Of a stretch of DNA of 64,000 bases, positions 23,387 through 34,921 are shown in pieces (the first letter of the stretch is position 1; the number at the start of each line of letters is the position of its first letter). The position numbers and the translations under genes were made by a program. This stretch comes from Malania oleifera. Lineage: Eukaryota > Streptophyta > Magnoliopsida > Santalales > Ximeniaceae. Below the pieces are notes generated by a model that had not been told where the DNA came from, searched no databases, and saw only the letters and a program-made list of their open reading frames with translations. The stretch covers positions 50,916,093 through 50,980,092 of the forward strand of contig NC_080426.1 in the NCBI RefSeq assembly GCF_029873635.1, in the 5' to 3' direction.

Positions 23387-25233
23387 TGTAAGAACCCGAA
23401 TCGTGATATATGGGTTTAAATAATTAAGAGAGGGGTAAAATTGGAATTTGAACAAGCTTTGTCGACGAAGCTAGAGTTCGTCGAAAAAGGCCTGTATTTC
23501 TCGTTGACGAAGTTCAGAGGCTCATCGACAAGGAGAAGCCGAGAGATTTTGGGAAACCGGGAATCTCAGGCTCGTTGACGAGGTCACTATTTTGTCGAGG
23601 AGCTGTCTATATGACCTCGTCGATGAGGACACCATTTCATCGACGAGGACGGGCGAGTCAAAGGGCTATAAATATCCTTTCTCTTTGCTTCCAAGCTAAG
23701 AAAACTAAATTCTCTCTCCCTCTCTCTCTAGAACTCATCCTACTCTCTCTCTCTCTAGATTTCTTCGTCGTTTGTCACTGGAATCGACGATCTGACATTA
23801 CCATGAGGATTAGGGAAGGATTCTCCACAAAACCTATGGATCGGAATCTCGTTTCGGAGATTTTTGGGTTTTGGCTTAAAATCGAGGTAAAGCTCGGTTT
23901 TCTTTTTTGATCCGATAGTTTGGTAGAGGATGAAGTCGTGAGTATATTTTGTACTGTGTTTTGTAGATTCTGAGAACTCGGTTCGCTGTTTAGGAGCCGT
24001 AGAGTTTGGGATTGATCTTTTGGGGGAAAGGTAAGGGAATACAGTTTATATTTGTTATTTTTAAAATTGGACTTAGTAGAACTGTGGTTCATGGTCCTAT
24101 GTGCGTTTGGTTACTCATTTGGGGGAATCTGACGGGTAAAATTATGGGTTTTTCATGTTACAGTTTTGGGAAAAAGGGGGTATTGAGTTGCATCCCTGGT
24201 TTTGTTGAAAAACTGTCGGTATATTGTGATTTATACTGTGTATTAGGGATGACCATGCCTTGACTTTGTTTTAAACTGTATATGATTGGAAAACATGATT
24301 TTTGAAATTACCAAATGAGTGCGGTATGTTTGGTTATATGAGCATGCATGAATGTGTTATGTTGAAATGCAATAGGAACTGGGTTTTAAATTGTTCCAGG
24401 TACTAAAAGAGTGTCCGACTCTATATCCAAGAGCGTGTGTTTATCGCTTGCCATGTTGGTAAGAGTGTCCAGCTCTATATTCGAGGGCCTGAGCCTATAC
24501 TGGTTGATCACCAAAGGGTGTGGATCCACCAGATAGCGCTGGTACGATGCCATAAGAGTCTGGGACTAGCCATGTGTCAGTGGTGCCGTGTGTTGCCGGT
24601 TGGCTGCGGGCCAACCCCAGATATTGCAGATCGGCTATGGGCCGAGGGGTGTGACAACACCATGTAGATCGTGGGCGTGCATATACGTGTGTGTGCGTGT
24701 ATGCACTGTACTGGAACTGTATTGTGAGAATACTGGAATTGCATTGGCTGTGTTTATTTGCTGTTATGATAATACTCGAATGCCATACACTAATATAACC
24801 TGTGTTTGCCTTACTGAGATATGTCTCACCAATACTGTATGTACATTTTTACAGGTCTTTCGAGTAACCAGAACTAGCGTCCTGGTGTAGGTAGCGTAGT
24901 GATCGGTGTACTGCAAGTAGTGCTTGGGTAAGTGCTAGGACTTGTGTTTTGTGGATTGTCGTTTTGAGACATTTTGGACACCCGGTTGTACGTTATATGA
25001 TAAAGCCTTGTTCCTGCTCTTGTATATACTCTGGTATGGTACCATGCTTATATAGAAAGACCTTTTTCTACTGTGTATATTTTGTTGTGTTTGGATGTGT
25101 GTAGGGTGCCTGGGAACCCCACGGGGGCGGGCTTCATCCTTTGTACTATATCGTTGGATGTTTTATTGGATATAGGGACATGTTAGGTTACATTCTCACC
25201 CTTGGGTCCCATTCCCGGGTTCGGAGCATGACA
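23387..25233 (+). repeat. 5' LTR of Gypsy E with primer-binding site
   Basis: It starts TGTAAGAACCCGAATCG and ends GTTCGGAGCATGACA (1847 bp). The primer-binding site TTGGTATTAGAGC follows at 25236. Inside are the palindrome cluster (23458-23650), TATA CTATAAATA (23666-23674), a CT-rich tract (23700-23757) and the shared box at 24809-24830. The first 905 bases or so are repeated at 38392-39296. Confidence 0.9.
23458..23674 (+). promoter_or_regulatory. CG-palindrome cluster and TATA box of E 5' LTR
   Basis: About eight degenerate copies of a decamer like CTCGTCGACGAG lie in 23458-23650. The consensus TATA box CTATAAATA follows within about 16 bases (23666-23674), and a CT-repeat leader after that. 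The order fits U3 enhancer, TATA and transcription start. This is inferred from position and not shown. Confidence 0.55.
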
Positions 25234-25558
25234 GCTTGGTATTAGAGCTAACCAAGTTGTTAGGTCTTGTAGAATTGGTTAGGCTTAGCGGTGAGTACAT
25301 ACAAGAGTATAGGATGTTGGATGTGGGTATTGTTGGTTGAGGGTTGTTCTGTTGCTAGACCGGGACTTGTCATCAGTATTCCGTGTTTAACTGGGATGAC
25401 AATTCTAGTAAAAGCAGGGCAAACCATTGATGACTTTCATGTCGGTGTGGCAGGACAGACCTGGACCTGGCAGGGAGTAGGTAACACGATTAGTTGTAGG
25501 TAATTGTGTTAACTGTATATGTTGTAGGGATACTGATAGATTCCTATTGTGTTTTAGA

Positions 25559-26790
25559 ATGGAGTCCAAGGATAATGACCTAGGAAGTGGCTCCGAGGAG
25601 ACTGCGAGTGATAAGTCTCCATATGTACCTCAAGGTTTGATGAGGCAGGTTTTGCGAGAGATCGAGCAGAGTGTAAGGAGACGCGAGCACTTTCCTACTA
25701 CTACGGGGAGCACCATTGAGAGGTTCACACGCATGCATCCTTCGACGTTCTCTGGGGGACCCGACCCAATTATAGCATAGGACTGGGTCGAGAAGACCGA
25801 GAGGATTCTGGAAGTTCTCCACTGTACAGATGAGCAGAGAGTCCTATACGCTACCTTCCAACTGTCTAGGGAAGCGAGGCATTGGTGGACTGCCGTGAAT
25901 CTGCTGGAGAAGTAGAGAGCCAGTGTTTTCAAGATGTCTTGGAGCCGGTTCAAGGAGGTATTCTTTGAGAGATACTTCCCGGACTCCACTCGCAATGCAA
26001 AGGCAGGTGAGTTTTCTGCTCTGTCGCAAGGAGATATGACGGTGCAGGGGTACGCTGCTCGGGGTATAGAGTTATCCTACTTTACGCCGTGTTTGATCTC
26101 GAGCGAGTACGAGAAGGCTCGGAGGTTTGAGAAGGGTTTGAGGAGGGATATTCGTAGGTTGGTGGGTATGCTTTAGATCTGCGAATTCTCAGTTTTGGTG
26201 GATAAGGCTACAATGATCGAGATTGGCATACGAGAGGATAAGGTGGTCAGTAATCAAAGAAGAGGACAATACCTTCTGGTTCTTAGTCGAGATCTCGTCA
26301 GGGATCGTGGAAGAAGAGGAACAATGGCTCAATTTACCATTAGAATACCGAGGGCCAGAGTACTCAAGCGAGTCTAATGCAAGATTCTAGTACTAGGTGC
26401 CTCAGGTGGCACGAGAGCGAGTGTCGATTATTTGGGGGTAACTGCTACAACTATGGCCAGTCAGGCCACATGGCTCACGATTTTCGTGTACCGAAGAGAG
26501 ATATGCCTGCATCTAGTGTGAACCGAGGGAGCAACAAGATACCTTGGGAAACCATTCAGGCGAATATAGCTCCAGCTAGAGTATACTCTCTTACTCCAGC
26601 GGATGTTAAACATGCAAGGAACGTAGTGACAGGTACCTTATTATTGCTTTCAAATAAGGCTTCTGTTTGTTTTTATTTGGGTGCGACCCATTCTTTTGTA
26701 TTTGTGAGCTTTGTTAAATTGTGTGGGGTTCAGACCCAAATCATGAATGAGGTGTTATTTTTTACTACACCATCTGGGAGTATATCATTC
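25559..26790 (+). pseudogene. gag and start of protease of Gypsy E, broken
   Basis: The ATG at 25559 starts MESKDNDLGSGSEE. It continues through TRMHPSTFSGGPDP, then after a stop [29 protein letters not shown], and FEKGLRRDIRRLVGML, all typical Tekay gag. The zinc knuckle is degraded: CYNYGQSGHMAHDF has lost its second and fourth cysteines. The protease start reads VTGTLLLLSNKASVCFYLGATHSF, where the usual FDSGATHSF has lost its DS pair. The frame ends at about 26790 at the truncated LTR of element F and resumes at 34922. Confidence 0.85.
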
Positions 26791-27663
26791 TGGTGGTATT
26801 TCACATCCTTCGGCCAACGCCGGCAGTCTGGTGATATTTCACACCCTTCGGCAAATGCCGGTGCCCCCGCTAACCTAGCATAGCATTAGCGTTGAACCAG
26901 TGCAGATCTGGTGTTCGCACACCCTTCGGCTCAAAAGTCGGCCAATCTAGTGGTATTGCGCACTCTTCGACAAAAGTCGAATTTACAAACCTGGAACAAT
27001 TCAGAATCCCGTTCCTATTTCACCAAGATACAACATATGCATGCTTATATAACCAAACAAACCACACCCATTTGGTAATCTAAATCATGGTTTTCTAAAC
27101 AAAACAGTTTAAACAAGTTAAGGCACGACCATCCCAATAACACAGTATAAATCACCATATACACCTGGTTTTCAACAAAACCAGGTATACAGCTCGTCGC
27201 TCCCCTTTTTTCAAAACTGTAATAATGAAAAACCTATAGTTTTCCCCATTAGATCCCCACAAATGAGAAGCCAAAACATACACAGGACTGTGAACCACAG
27301 TTCTACCGAGTCCGATTTAAAAAATAACTGATACAAACACAGTTCCCCTTACCTTTTCCCCAAATAGCAAATCTCGAACTCCGAGGCCCCTAAACAACGA
27401 ACCAAATTCCAAAACCTACAAATCACAATATAGAAAATACTCACAAGATTGTTTCCTACGAAACCACTGGATCAGAATTGAAAACCGAGTCTTACCTCAA
27501 TTTTACGCTGAAACTCGAAAATATCTGAAACGGGATTCCAATTAGTAGAACTTGTAGAGAATCCTTCCACGATCCTCATGGTAACTTCAAATTCCCGATT
27601 CCAGCAACGAACAACGAAGAAATCTAGAGAGATAGAGAATAGGGAGAGTTCTAGAGAGAGTTC

Positions 27664-27723
<60 letters not shown>

Positions 27724-28050
27724 TTTTAAGTTTCTTGGCTTAGAAGTAAAAAGATTCCTATTTATAGCCCCTTTCACTCGGCCCAACTCGTCGACGAAGT
27801 GGTGTACTCGCCAACGAAGCCCTATAGTTTTCTCATCGACAAGATGCAAGATTCGTTGACGAACCCTGATATCACTGGTTCTCGAAACTTCTTGGCTTCT
27901 CCTCGTCAACGAGCCCTTGAATTTCGTTGACGAGAAGGACTAAGACTTCGTCGACGAAATCTGGCTTCGTCGACGAGGCATGCTCTTTTACCAAAATTCC
28001 CCTCTCTTTAAATTATAAAAAAAAACATTATTAAGAGTCAGCTTCTTACA
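26791..28050 (-). repeat. left (3') LTR of Gypsy F, truncated
   Basis: It matches 33716-34921 with roughly one difference in ten by eye, mostly transitions. It ends CAGCTTCTTACA at 28050, followed by a polypurine tract on the minus strand (28051-28064). It contains a GA microsatellite (about 27659-27720), minus-strand TATA near 27760 and a palindrome cluster at 27786-27980. Confidence 0.87.
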
Positions 28051-28327
28051 ACCTCCCCTCCTTATAAAAATTTCATCCTCGAAATTTGTACTCTCTCATA
28101 TGCGAACTCATTCTTACAATCGAACACATATATACCAATCTAGAGAAAAACTAGAGACCACTACAGCGTAGCCCCATCATACACATACACATACATACCC
28201 TCACTTATGACGGATGAATACCGTGGTTACATATACAACTGTCTTAGGAGTTCACAATACACACACTCCCGACGACTAACCACCTATCCCAACCCATAGT
28301 AGGATCATATACAGGTGCTTAAAACAA

Positions 28328-31300
28328 CTATGGATACTTCTGGCGTATTTCCGTTTCTAGTTCCAAAGAAGCTTCCTCAACCTCTTGGTTTTGCCACAAT
28401 ACCTTCACTAACGGTATCTCTTTGGTACAAAGTTTCTGAACTTTACGGTCCAAAACCTGAATAGGTATCTCTTCATACGCTAAAGCATCCCCAATTTCCA
28501 ACTCATCATAAATAATAACATGTGAAGGATCCAACACGTGCCTCCTCAACATGGATACGTAAAACACATCATGGACCCTCAAAAGTGCTAGAGGTAATAC
28601 AATCCTGTAGGCTACCGGACCCACTCGCTCAAGTACCTCGAATGGTCCGATATACCTCGGGCTCAACTTGACATTTCTCCCAAATCTCATTACCCCTTTC
28701 ATCGGAGCGATACGTAGAAATACCTTACCTCCCACTTCGAACTCTAATTCACGTCGGCGAACATCCACATAACTCTTTTGTCGACTCTGAGCTGATCTAA
28801 TCCTCTCCCGGATCAAACCCACCTTCTTAAATGCCTGCTGCACGAGTTCAGGTCCTAACACCTGACGATCACCAACCTCATCCCAACACAAAGGAAATTG
28901 ACACCTCTGACCATACAAAGCCTCGAACGGTGCCATCCCTATACTAGACTGGAAGCTGTTATTATAAGTGAACTCTACAAGTGGCATGAACTGTATCCAG
29001 CTACCACCAAAATCTAACATATAAGCTCGCAACATATCTTCCAAAATCTATATCATCCCTTTGATTTTCCATCAGTCTGGGGGTGGAATGTTGTACTGAA
29101 AGTAAGTTTCGTCCCCAATGCCTCCTACAAGCTCATCCAGAATCGAGAAGTAAACCTCGGATCCCAATCCGATACTATGGACACCGGTACTTCGTGTATT
29201 CTCACAATCTCATGCATATACAAATATGCTAGCCTACTCAAAGGATAGCCAACTTTCATCGGTACGAAATGACCAAATTTCATCAATCTATCCACGATTA
29301 CCCAAATAGCATTCTGCCCGTGAAGTACTAGCGGCAATCCGGTCACAAAATCCATGGAAATATGCTCCCATTTCCACATTGGAATAGGCAAAGAATGCAA
29401 CGGCCCTGCTGGCCTCTAATGTTCAGCTTTCACCTGCTGACACGTCAGACACTGCTGCACAAACTGGGCAATCTGCCTCTTCATACCAGACTACTAGAAA
29501 GTCTTGTGCAAGTCCCAATACATCTTTGTACTACCAGGATGTATCGTATACAAAGAAAGATGCGCCTCCTCCAGAATCGTCCTTCCAATCTCATCATCAT
29601 TCGAAACACATAGCCTAGTCCCAAACCTCAACACACCTCTCTCAGAGATGTTAAACTCTGTAACTAGTCCCTTCTGGACTTTTTCCTTAACCTCTGCCAA
29701 CTCAGCATCACTAGCCTGCACGACTTTTATATGCTCAAATAAAGTCGGCTGGACCACCAAACCAGCAAGATAAGCCTGATGATCACCAATCACTAACTCT
29801 ATACCTGAGCTCTCCAATTCTCGTCTAATGTGACACTGAGTTACAATTGCGAATACAGCAGTAGGTCCCGGCTTCCGACTCAACACATCAGCTACCACAT
29901 TAGCCTTCCTCGAGTGATAACTGATCATGTAATCGTAGTCCTTAATCAACTCTAGCCACCGCCTCTGCCTCATTTTCAACTCCTTCTGCGTAAAGAAATA
30001 CTTGAGACTCTTATGGTCTGTGAAGATCTCACATTACACCCCGTACAGATAGTGTCACCAGATCTTCAGTGCATATACAACAGCAGCCAACTCCAAATCG
30101 TGCGTAGGGTAGTTTTTCTCATATTCCTTTAGTTGGCGAGAGGCATAAGCTACTATCTTACCCTACTGCATGAGCACACATCCCAAGCATTTCATATATG
30201 CATTGCTATAGATCACAAACCCACCATCCCCCGAAGGAATGGTCAATACTGGAGCAGTAACCAGTCGGTGCTTCAATTCCTGAAAGCACTGCTTGCAATC
30301 ACTGGTCACTCAAACTGCACTCCCTTCCTGGTCAATTGTGTCAGAGGTCCAGAAAATTTAGAGAAACCCTTTACGAACCGATGATAGTAACCTGCCAGTC
30401 CTAGAAAACTCCGAACCTCCTGCACATTCTTCGGCCTTACCCAGTCGACCACAACTTCAATCTTGCTAGGATCAACTAATATACCATCTCTAGTAACCAC
30501 ATGGCCTAAGATCGCAATCTGACTCGACCAGAATTCAAAATTCTTCAGTTTAGCATACAACTTCCTCTCCCGCAGAATCTGTAATACTAACTTCAAATGT
30601 TCCACGTGCTCTTCCATACTCCTCGAGTATACCAGAATGTCGTCAATGAATACCACTACGAATCGATCTAGGTACTCATGGAAAACCCTGCTCATCAGAT
30701 CCATGAACACTGCTGGAGCATTCGTCAACCCAAAAGGCATGACTAAGAACTCGTAGTGGCCATATCTGGTTCGGAAAGCTGTCTTCGCTACATCCTCTGA
30801 TCTAACCCTCACCTGATGATATCCTGACCGCAAGTCAATTTTTGAAAAGACCCGCGTTCCCTCTAATTGGTCAAAGAGATCATCTATACAAGGTAAAGGA
30901 TAGCGATTCTTCACAGAACCTTGTTAATCCCATAGTAATCAATGCACATCCGCATCGACCCATCCTTCTTCTTCACAAACAATACTGAAGTTCTCCAGGG
31001 CAAAACACTAGGTCGAATGAATCCCCTGTCCAATAATTCCTGTAACTACTCCTTCAACTCCCGAAGTTCTACTAGAGCCATCTGGTATGAAGCTTTAGAG
31101 ATCGGTGCCTTACTAGGCAGCAACTCTATCACAAACTCCACCTCACGATCCGGAGGTAAATCAGGTAAATCATCTGAAAACACATTCGGGAACTTGCTGA
31201 CTACCCGAATGTCCTCGAGTATCAACTCATCTCGCGGCGGTTCCTTCACGTAATCTAGGTACCCCCGACATCCGTCCAAGAGTAGCCTCCTCGCCTGTAG

Positions 31301-31890
31301 TGCCGACAGAATCTGTGGTGCTCGACGCACACCCGACCCCACGAATTCGTACTCCTGCTCCCCAGGAGGTCTGAAAACTACCACCTTCCTACGACAGTCG
31401 ATCGCAACATAACTGGAGAGCAACCAATCCATCCCCAGAATGACATCGAACCCTGACATATTGTATACCACAAGATTTACCGGTAGCAGCTTCCCCTGAA
31501 TTTCCACTGGGCAGTCTACTAACATCTTCCTAGAGAATGATACACTCCTAGATGGCGTAGTAACAGATAACACCTCAGTCATGTCTCGGGTCTCAACCCT
31601 ATATCATCCCACAAAATTTATAGATACAAAAGAATGGGTTGCACTTGAATCAAACAAAATAGAAGCCTTATTCGAAAGCAATAATAAGGTACCAGTCACC
31701 ACATTCGCTGCATGCTCAGCGTCCACTGGAGTAAGAGAATATACTCTGGCCAGAGCTGTACTCATTTGAACGGTTCTCCGAGGTAACTGATTACTCCCTC
31801 GGTTCACACTAGATACAGGCACGTCTCGCCTTGGTGCATGACAATCACGAAACATGTGACTTGGCTGACCACAGTTATAGCAGTTACCCC
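28328..31890 (-). pseudogene. zinc knuckle, protease, RT, RNase H, integrase and chromodomain of F
   Basis: Minus strand in order: intact zinc knuckle CYNCGQPSHMFRDC (about 31850-31890); protease LFDSSATHSF (DSG changed to DSS); retropepsin tail FDVILGMDWLLSS; RT 30306-30914 with [30 protein letters not shown] and the catalytic FIDD box; RNase H remnants (30000-30300); integrase zinc region and core with a broken frame (29125-29979); and a C-terminal piece 28328-29044. That piece carries the integrase C-terminal domain and chromodomain-like block ([15 protein letters not shown], then KVLWQNQEVEEASLEL). RT and the integrase end are open for over 200 codons. Stops near 29040, 29400, 29500 and 30000-30300 make it inactive. 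Confidence 0.87.
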
Positions 31891-31979
31891 TGAATGACTG
31901 GCACTCAACTTTGTGTCATTTGTGGCATCTGGCACAACGTCCACGAGTCTGGCACATATGAGAATCCTGATGCTCGGTA

Positions 31980-32767
31980 TTCTAACAGTAGTCCGAGCCC
32001 TTATTTATCTTCTTCCATGATTCCTGACGAGATTCTGTCTGAGAACCAGAAGGTACTGTCCTCTTTCTTGATTCCTGGTCCATATTTTCCTCTCGGATAC
32101 CGGTCTCAAACACTGTGGCCTTATCCACCAACACCGAGAACTCATGGATCTGAAGCATACCCACTAACCTGCGGATATCCTTCCTCAAACCCTTTTCGAA
32201 CCTTCGAGTCTTCTCATATTCGCTTAGGATCCAACATGGTGCAAAGCGAGACAGCTCTATATATCGAGCCGCATACTCCGGCACTATCAAACTCCCCTAA
32301 GTCAGAGCAGAAAACTCATTTGCCTTCGCATCACGTACAGAAGCCAAAAAATATCTGTCGAAGAATACCTCCTTGAAACGGCTCCACGTCATCTCCTCTG
32401 AATTGGCTCTCTGCTTGTCCAGCAGACTCACCGCAGTCCACCATCGACCCGCCTCCCCACACAGCTGGAAAGTAGCATAGAGGACTCGCTGCCTATTCGT
32501 GCAGTGCAGGACTTCCAGAATTTTCTCAGTCCTCTCCATCTAGTCCTCTGCTGTCGTTGAGTCAGGTCCTCCAGAGAACGTCGGAGGATGCATGCGTGTG
32601 AACCTCTCAATGGTGCACCCCGCAGCAGCACGAGAACGCTCGTGTCTCCTCACACTTCGCTCGATCTCTCGTAATACCTGCCTCGTCAAACCTCGAGGTA
32701 CAGAAGGAGACTCATCACTCGCAGTCTCCTCGGAGCCACTTCTTAGGTTATTATCCTTGGGCTCCAT
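31980..32767 (-). pseudogene. gag of Gypsy F
   Basis: The minus-strand ATG at 32767 is chosen because it aligns with the start of E's gag (MEPKDNNLRSGSEE here, MESKDNDLGSGSEE in E). The 89-residue frame upstream of it reads through leader. It continues with FTRMHPPTFSGGPDS, a TAG stop, [23 protein letters not shown], another stop, and FEKGLRKDIRRLVGMLQI, ending at about 31982. Two in-frame stops break a sequence that is otherwise close to E's. Confidence 0.85.
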
Positions 32768-33091
32768 GCTGTAACATAATAGGAATCTATCAGTATCCCT
32801 ATAACACATATAGTTAACACAATGATCTACACTAATAGTGTTAACTACTCCCTGCCAGGTCTAGGCCTGTCCTATCACACCAACACGAAAGTCATCAATG
32901 ATCTGCCCAGCTTTTACTGGAATCATCATCCCAGGAAAAACACGGAATACAGTCGACAAATCACGGTCTAGCAACCGAACAACCCCCAACCAACTTTACC
33001 TATATCCACATCCTATACTTTGGTATGTACTCACAACTAAGCCTAACCAAGTTTACAAGATCTAGTAACCTGGTTAGCTCTGATACCAAGC

Positions 33092-34921
33092 TGTCAAGCC
33101 CTGAACCTGGAAATGGGACTCGGGGGTGAAAATGGAATCTAAGCTACCCCTGTATCATACAAATAATCCACAGATATAGTACAAAGGATGAGGATCTAAT
33201 CCCGTGGGGTTCCAAGGCACCCTAAACACATCCAACACAATCATATACGCAGTGAAAAAAGGTCATTCTATATATCATATGCAGCACCATACTAGAGTCT
33301 ATACAAGAGCTGACACAAGGCTCTATCAAAATGTACAAACGGGTGCCCAAATACATTTCAAAATGGCAACCCACCAAAATACAGTCCTAGCACTTTCCCA
33401 AGCGCTAACCGTAGTACACTGGCCACTACGCTCCCTACACTAGCACACTAGTTTCGGTTACTTGAAGGACTTGTAAAAATGTATGTACAGCAGGGGAAAG
33501 ACACCTATCAGTAAGGAAGAACACAGGTTATATCGGTGTGTAACATTTGAGTGTTATCATGACATACTAACATGCATAGTTCAATAATCAAAACAATTAA
33601 AACCAGTTTCAGTATTTTCACAAAACAAGCAATACAATCTGGTGTCGTCACACCCTTCAGCTCGAAGCCAGACTGTCTGGTGGTATTTCACACCCTTTGG
33701 TAAAAATCAGTGATTTGGTGGTATTTCACACCCTTCGGCCAACGTCGGCAGTTTGGTGATATTTCACACCCTTCGGCAAACACCGGTGCCCCCGGTAACC
33801 TAGCATAACATCAATGTTGAATCGGTGCAGATCTGGTGTTCGCACAACCTTTGGCTCAAAAGCCGGCCAATCTAGTGGTATTGCACACTCTTCGGCAAAA
33901 GCTAAATTTATAGACTTGGAATAATTCAGAACCCCGTTCCTATTTCACCAAGATACAACATATGCATGCTCATATAACCAAAAAAATCACCCAATTTGGT
34001 AATCTAAATCATGGTTTTCCAAAAAAATACATTTTAAACAAGTCAGAGCATGGCCATCCCAATAACACAGTATAAATCACCATATACACTTGATTTTCAA
34101 CAAAACCAGGGATGCAGCCTGTTGCCTCCTTTTTCCAAAACTGTAATAATGAAAAACCCATAGTTTTCCCCGTTAGATTCCCCCAAATGAGTAGCCAAAA
34201 CACATACAGGACCGTGAACCACAGTTCCACCGAGTCCGATTTCAAAAATAACCGATATAAACACAGTTCCCTTTACCTTTTCCCTGAATAGCAAATCCTG
34301 AACTCCGAGGCCCCTAAACAACGAAACGAGTTCCAAAACCTACAAATCACAGTACAGAAAATAATCACAAGATTGTTTCCTACAAAACTACTGGATTAGA
34401 ATTGAAAACCAAGTCTTACCTTGATTTTACACCGAAATTCGAAAATCTCTGAAACGAGATTCCGATTCGTAGAACTTGTAGATAATCCTTCCACGATCCT
34501 CGTGGTAACTTCAGATTCCTGATTCCAGCAACGAACAACGAAGAAATCTAGAGAGATAGAGAGTAGGGAGAGTTCTAGAGAGAGAGAGAGAGATATTTGA
34601 AGTTTCTTAGCTTGGAAGTAAAGAGATTCCTATTTATAACCCCTTTGACCCTGCCCAACTCGTTGATGAAATGGTGTACTCGTCGATGAGGTCCTATAGT
34701 TTTCTCATCGATGAGACGCAGGATTCGTCGACGAACCCTGATATCACCGGTTCTCAAAACTTCTCGGCTTCTCCTCATCGACGAGCCCCTGAATTTTGTC
34801 GATGAGAAGGACAAAGACTTTGTCGATGAAATCTGGCTTCGTTGACGAGGTATGCGCTTTTACCAAAATGACCCTATCTTTAAATATTAAAAAAAACATT
34901 ATCAAGAGTTGGGTTCTTACA
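33092..34921 (-). repeat. right (5') LTR of Gypsy F with primer-binding site
   Basis: It is 1830 bp, beginning TGTCAAGCCCTGAACC and ending GGGTTCTTACA on the + strand. The minus-strand primer-binding site TTGGTATCAGAGC lies at 33078-33090. It has four to six degenerate repeats with the core CACACCCTTCGGC (33640-33905), minus-strand TATA (34630-34638) and a palindrome cluster (34657-34850). Confidence 0.9.
34657..34850 (-). promoter_or_regulatory. CG-palindrome cluster in U3 of F right LTR
   Basis: About eight copies related to CTCGTCGATGAG and TTCGTCGACGAA. They lie on the upstream side of the minus-strand TATAAATA at 34630-34638. The other LTR of F holds the same cluster at 27786-27980 with scattered transitions. 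Confidence 0.5.

Larger units (their letters stand above)
26791..34921 (-). mobile_element. Gypsy element F (Tekay-like chromovirus), in E
   Basis: A complete-order Gypsy element on the minus strand, about 8.1 kb: right (5') LTR 33092-34921, gag 31980-32767, protease to chromodomain 28328-31890, and left (3') LTR 26791-28050. Relative to the right LTR the left one lacks the counterpart of 33092-33715 (about 620 bases). At the same junction E has lost about 20 bases of protease. One deletion after insertion explains both and the lack of a TSD. This is the innermost element of the deepest nest. Confidence 0.88.

Noticed and set aside
27578-27859. Arg/Glu-repeat protein on the + strand
   Set aside because: It is translation of a GA microsatellite in F's LTR. 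The minus-strand Ser/Leu-repeat frame has the same origin.
28328-28480. Host chromodomain protein
   Set aside because: The chromodomain-like block is the C-terminus of the Gypsy integrase in frame with the rest of F pol. The same holds for E at 37900-38120.
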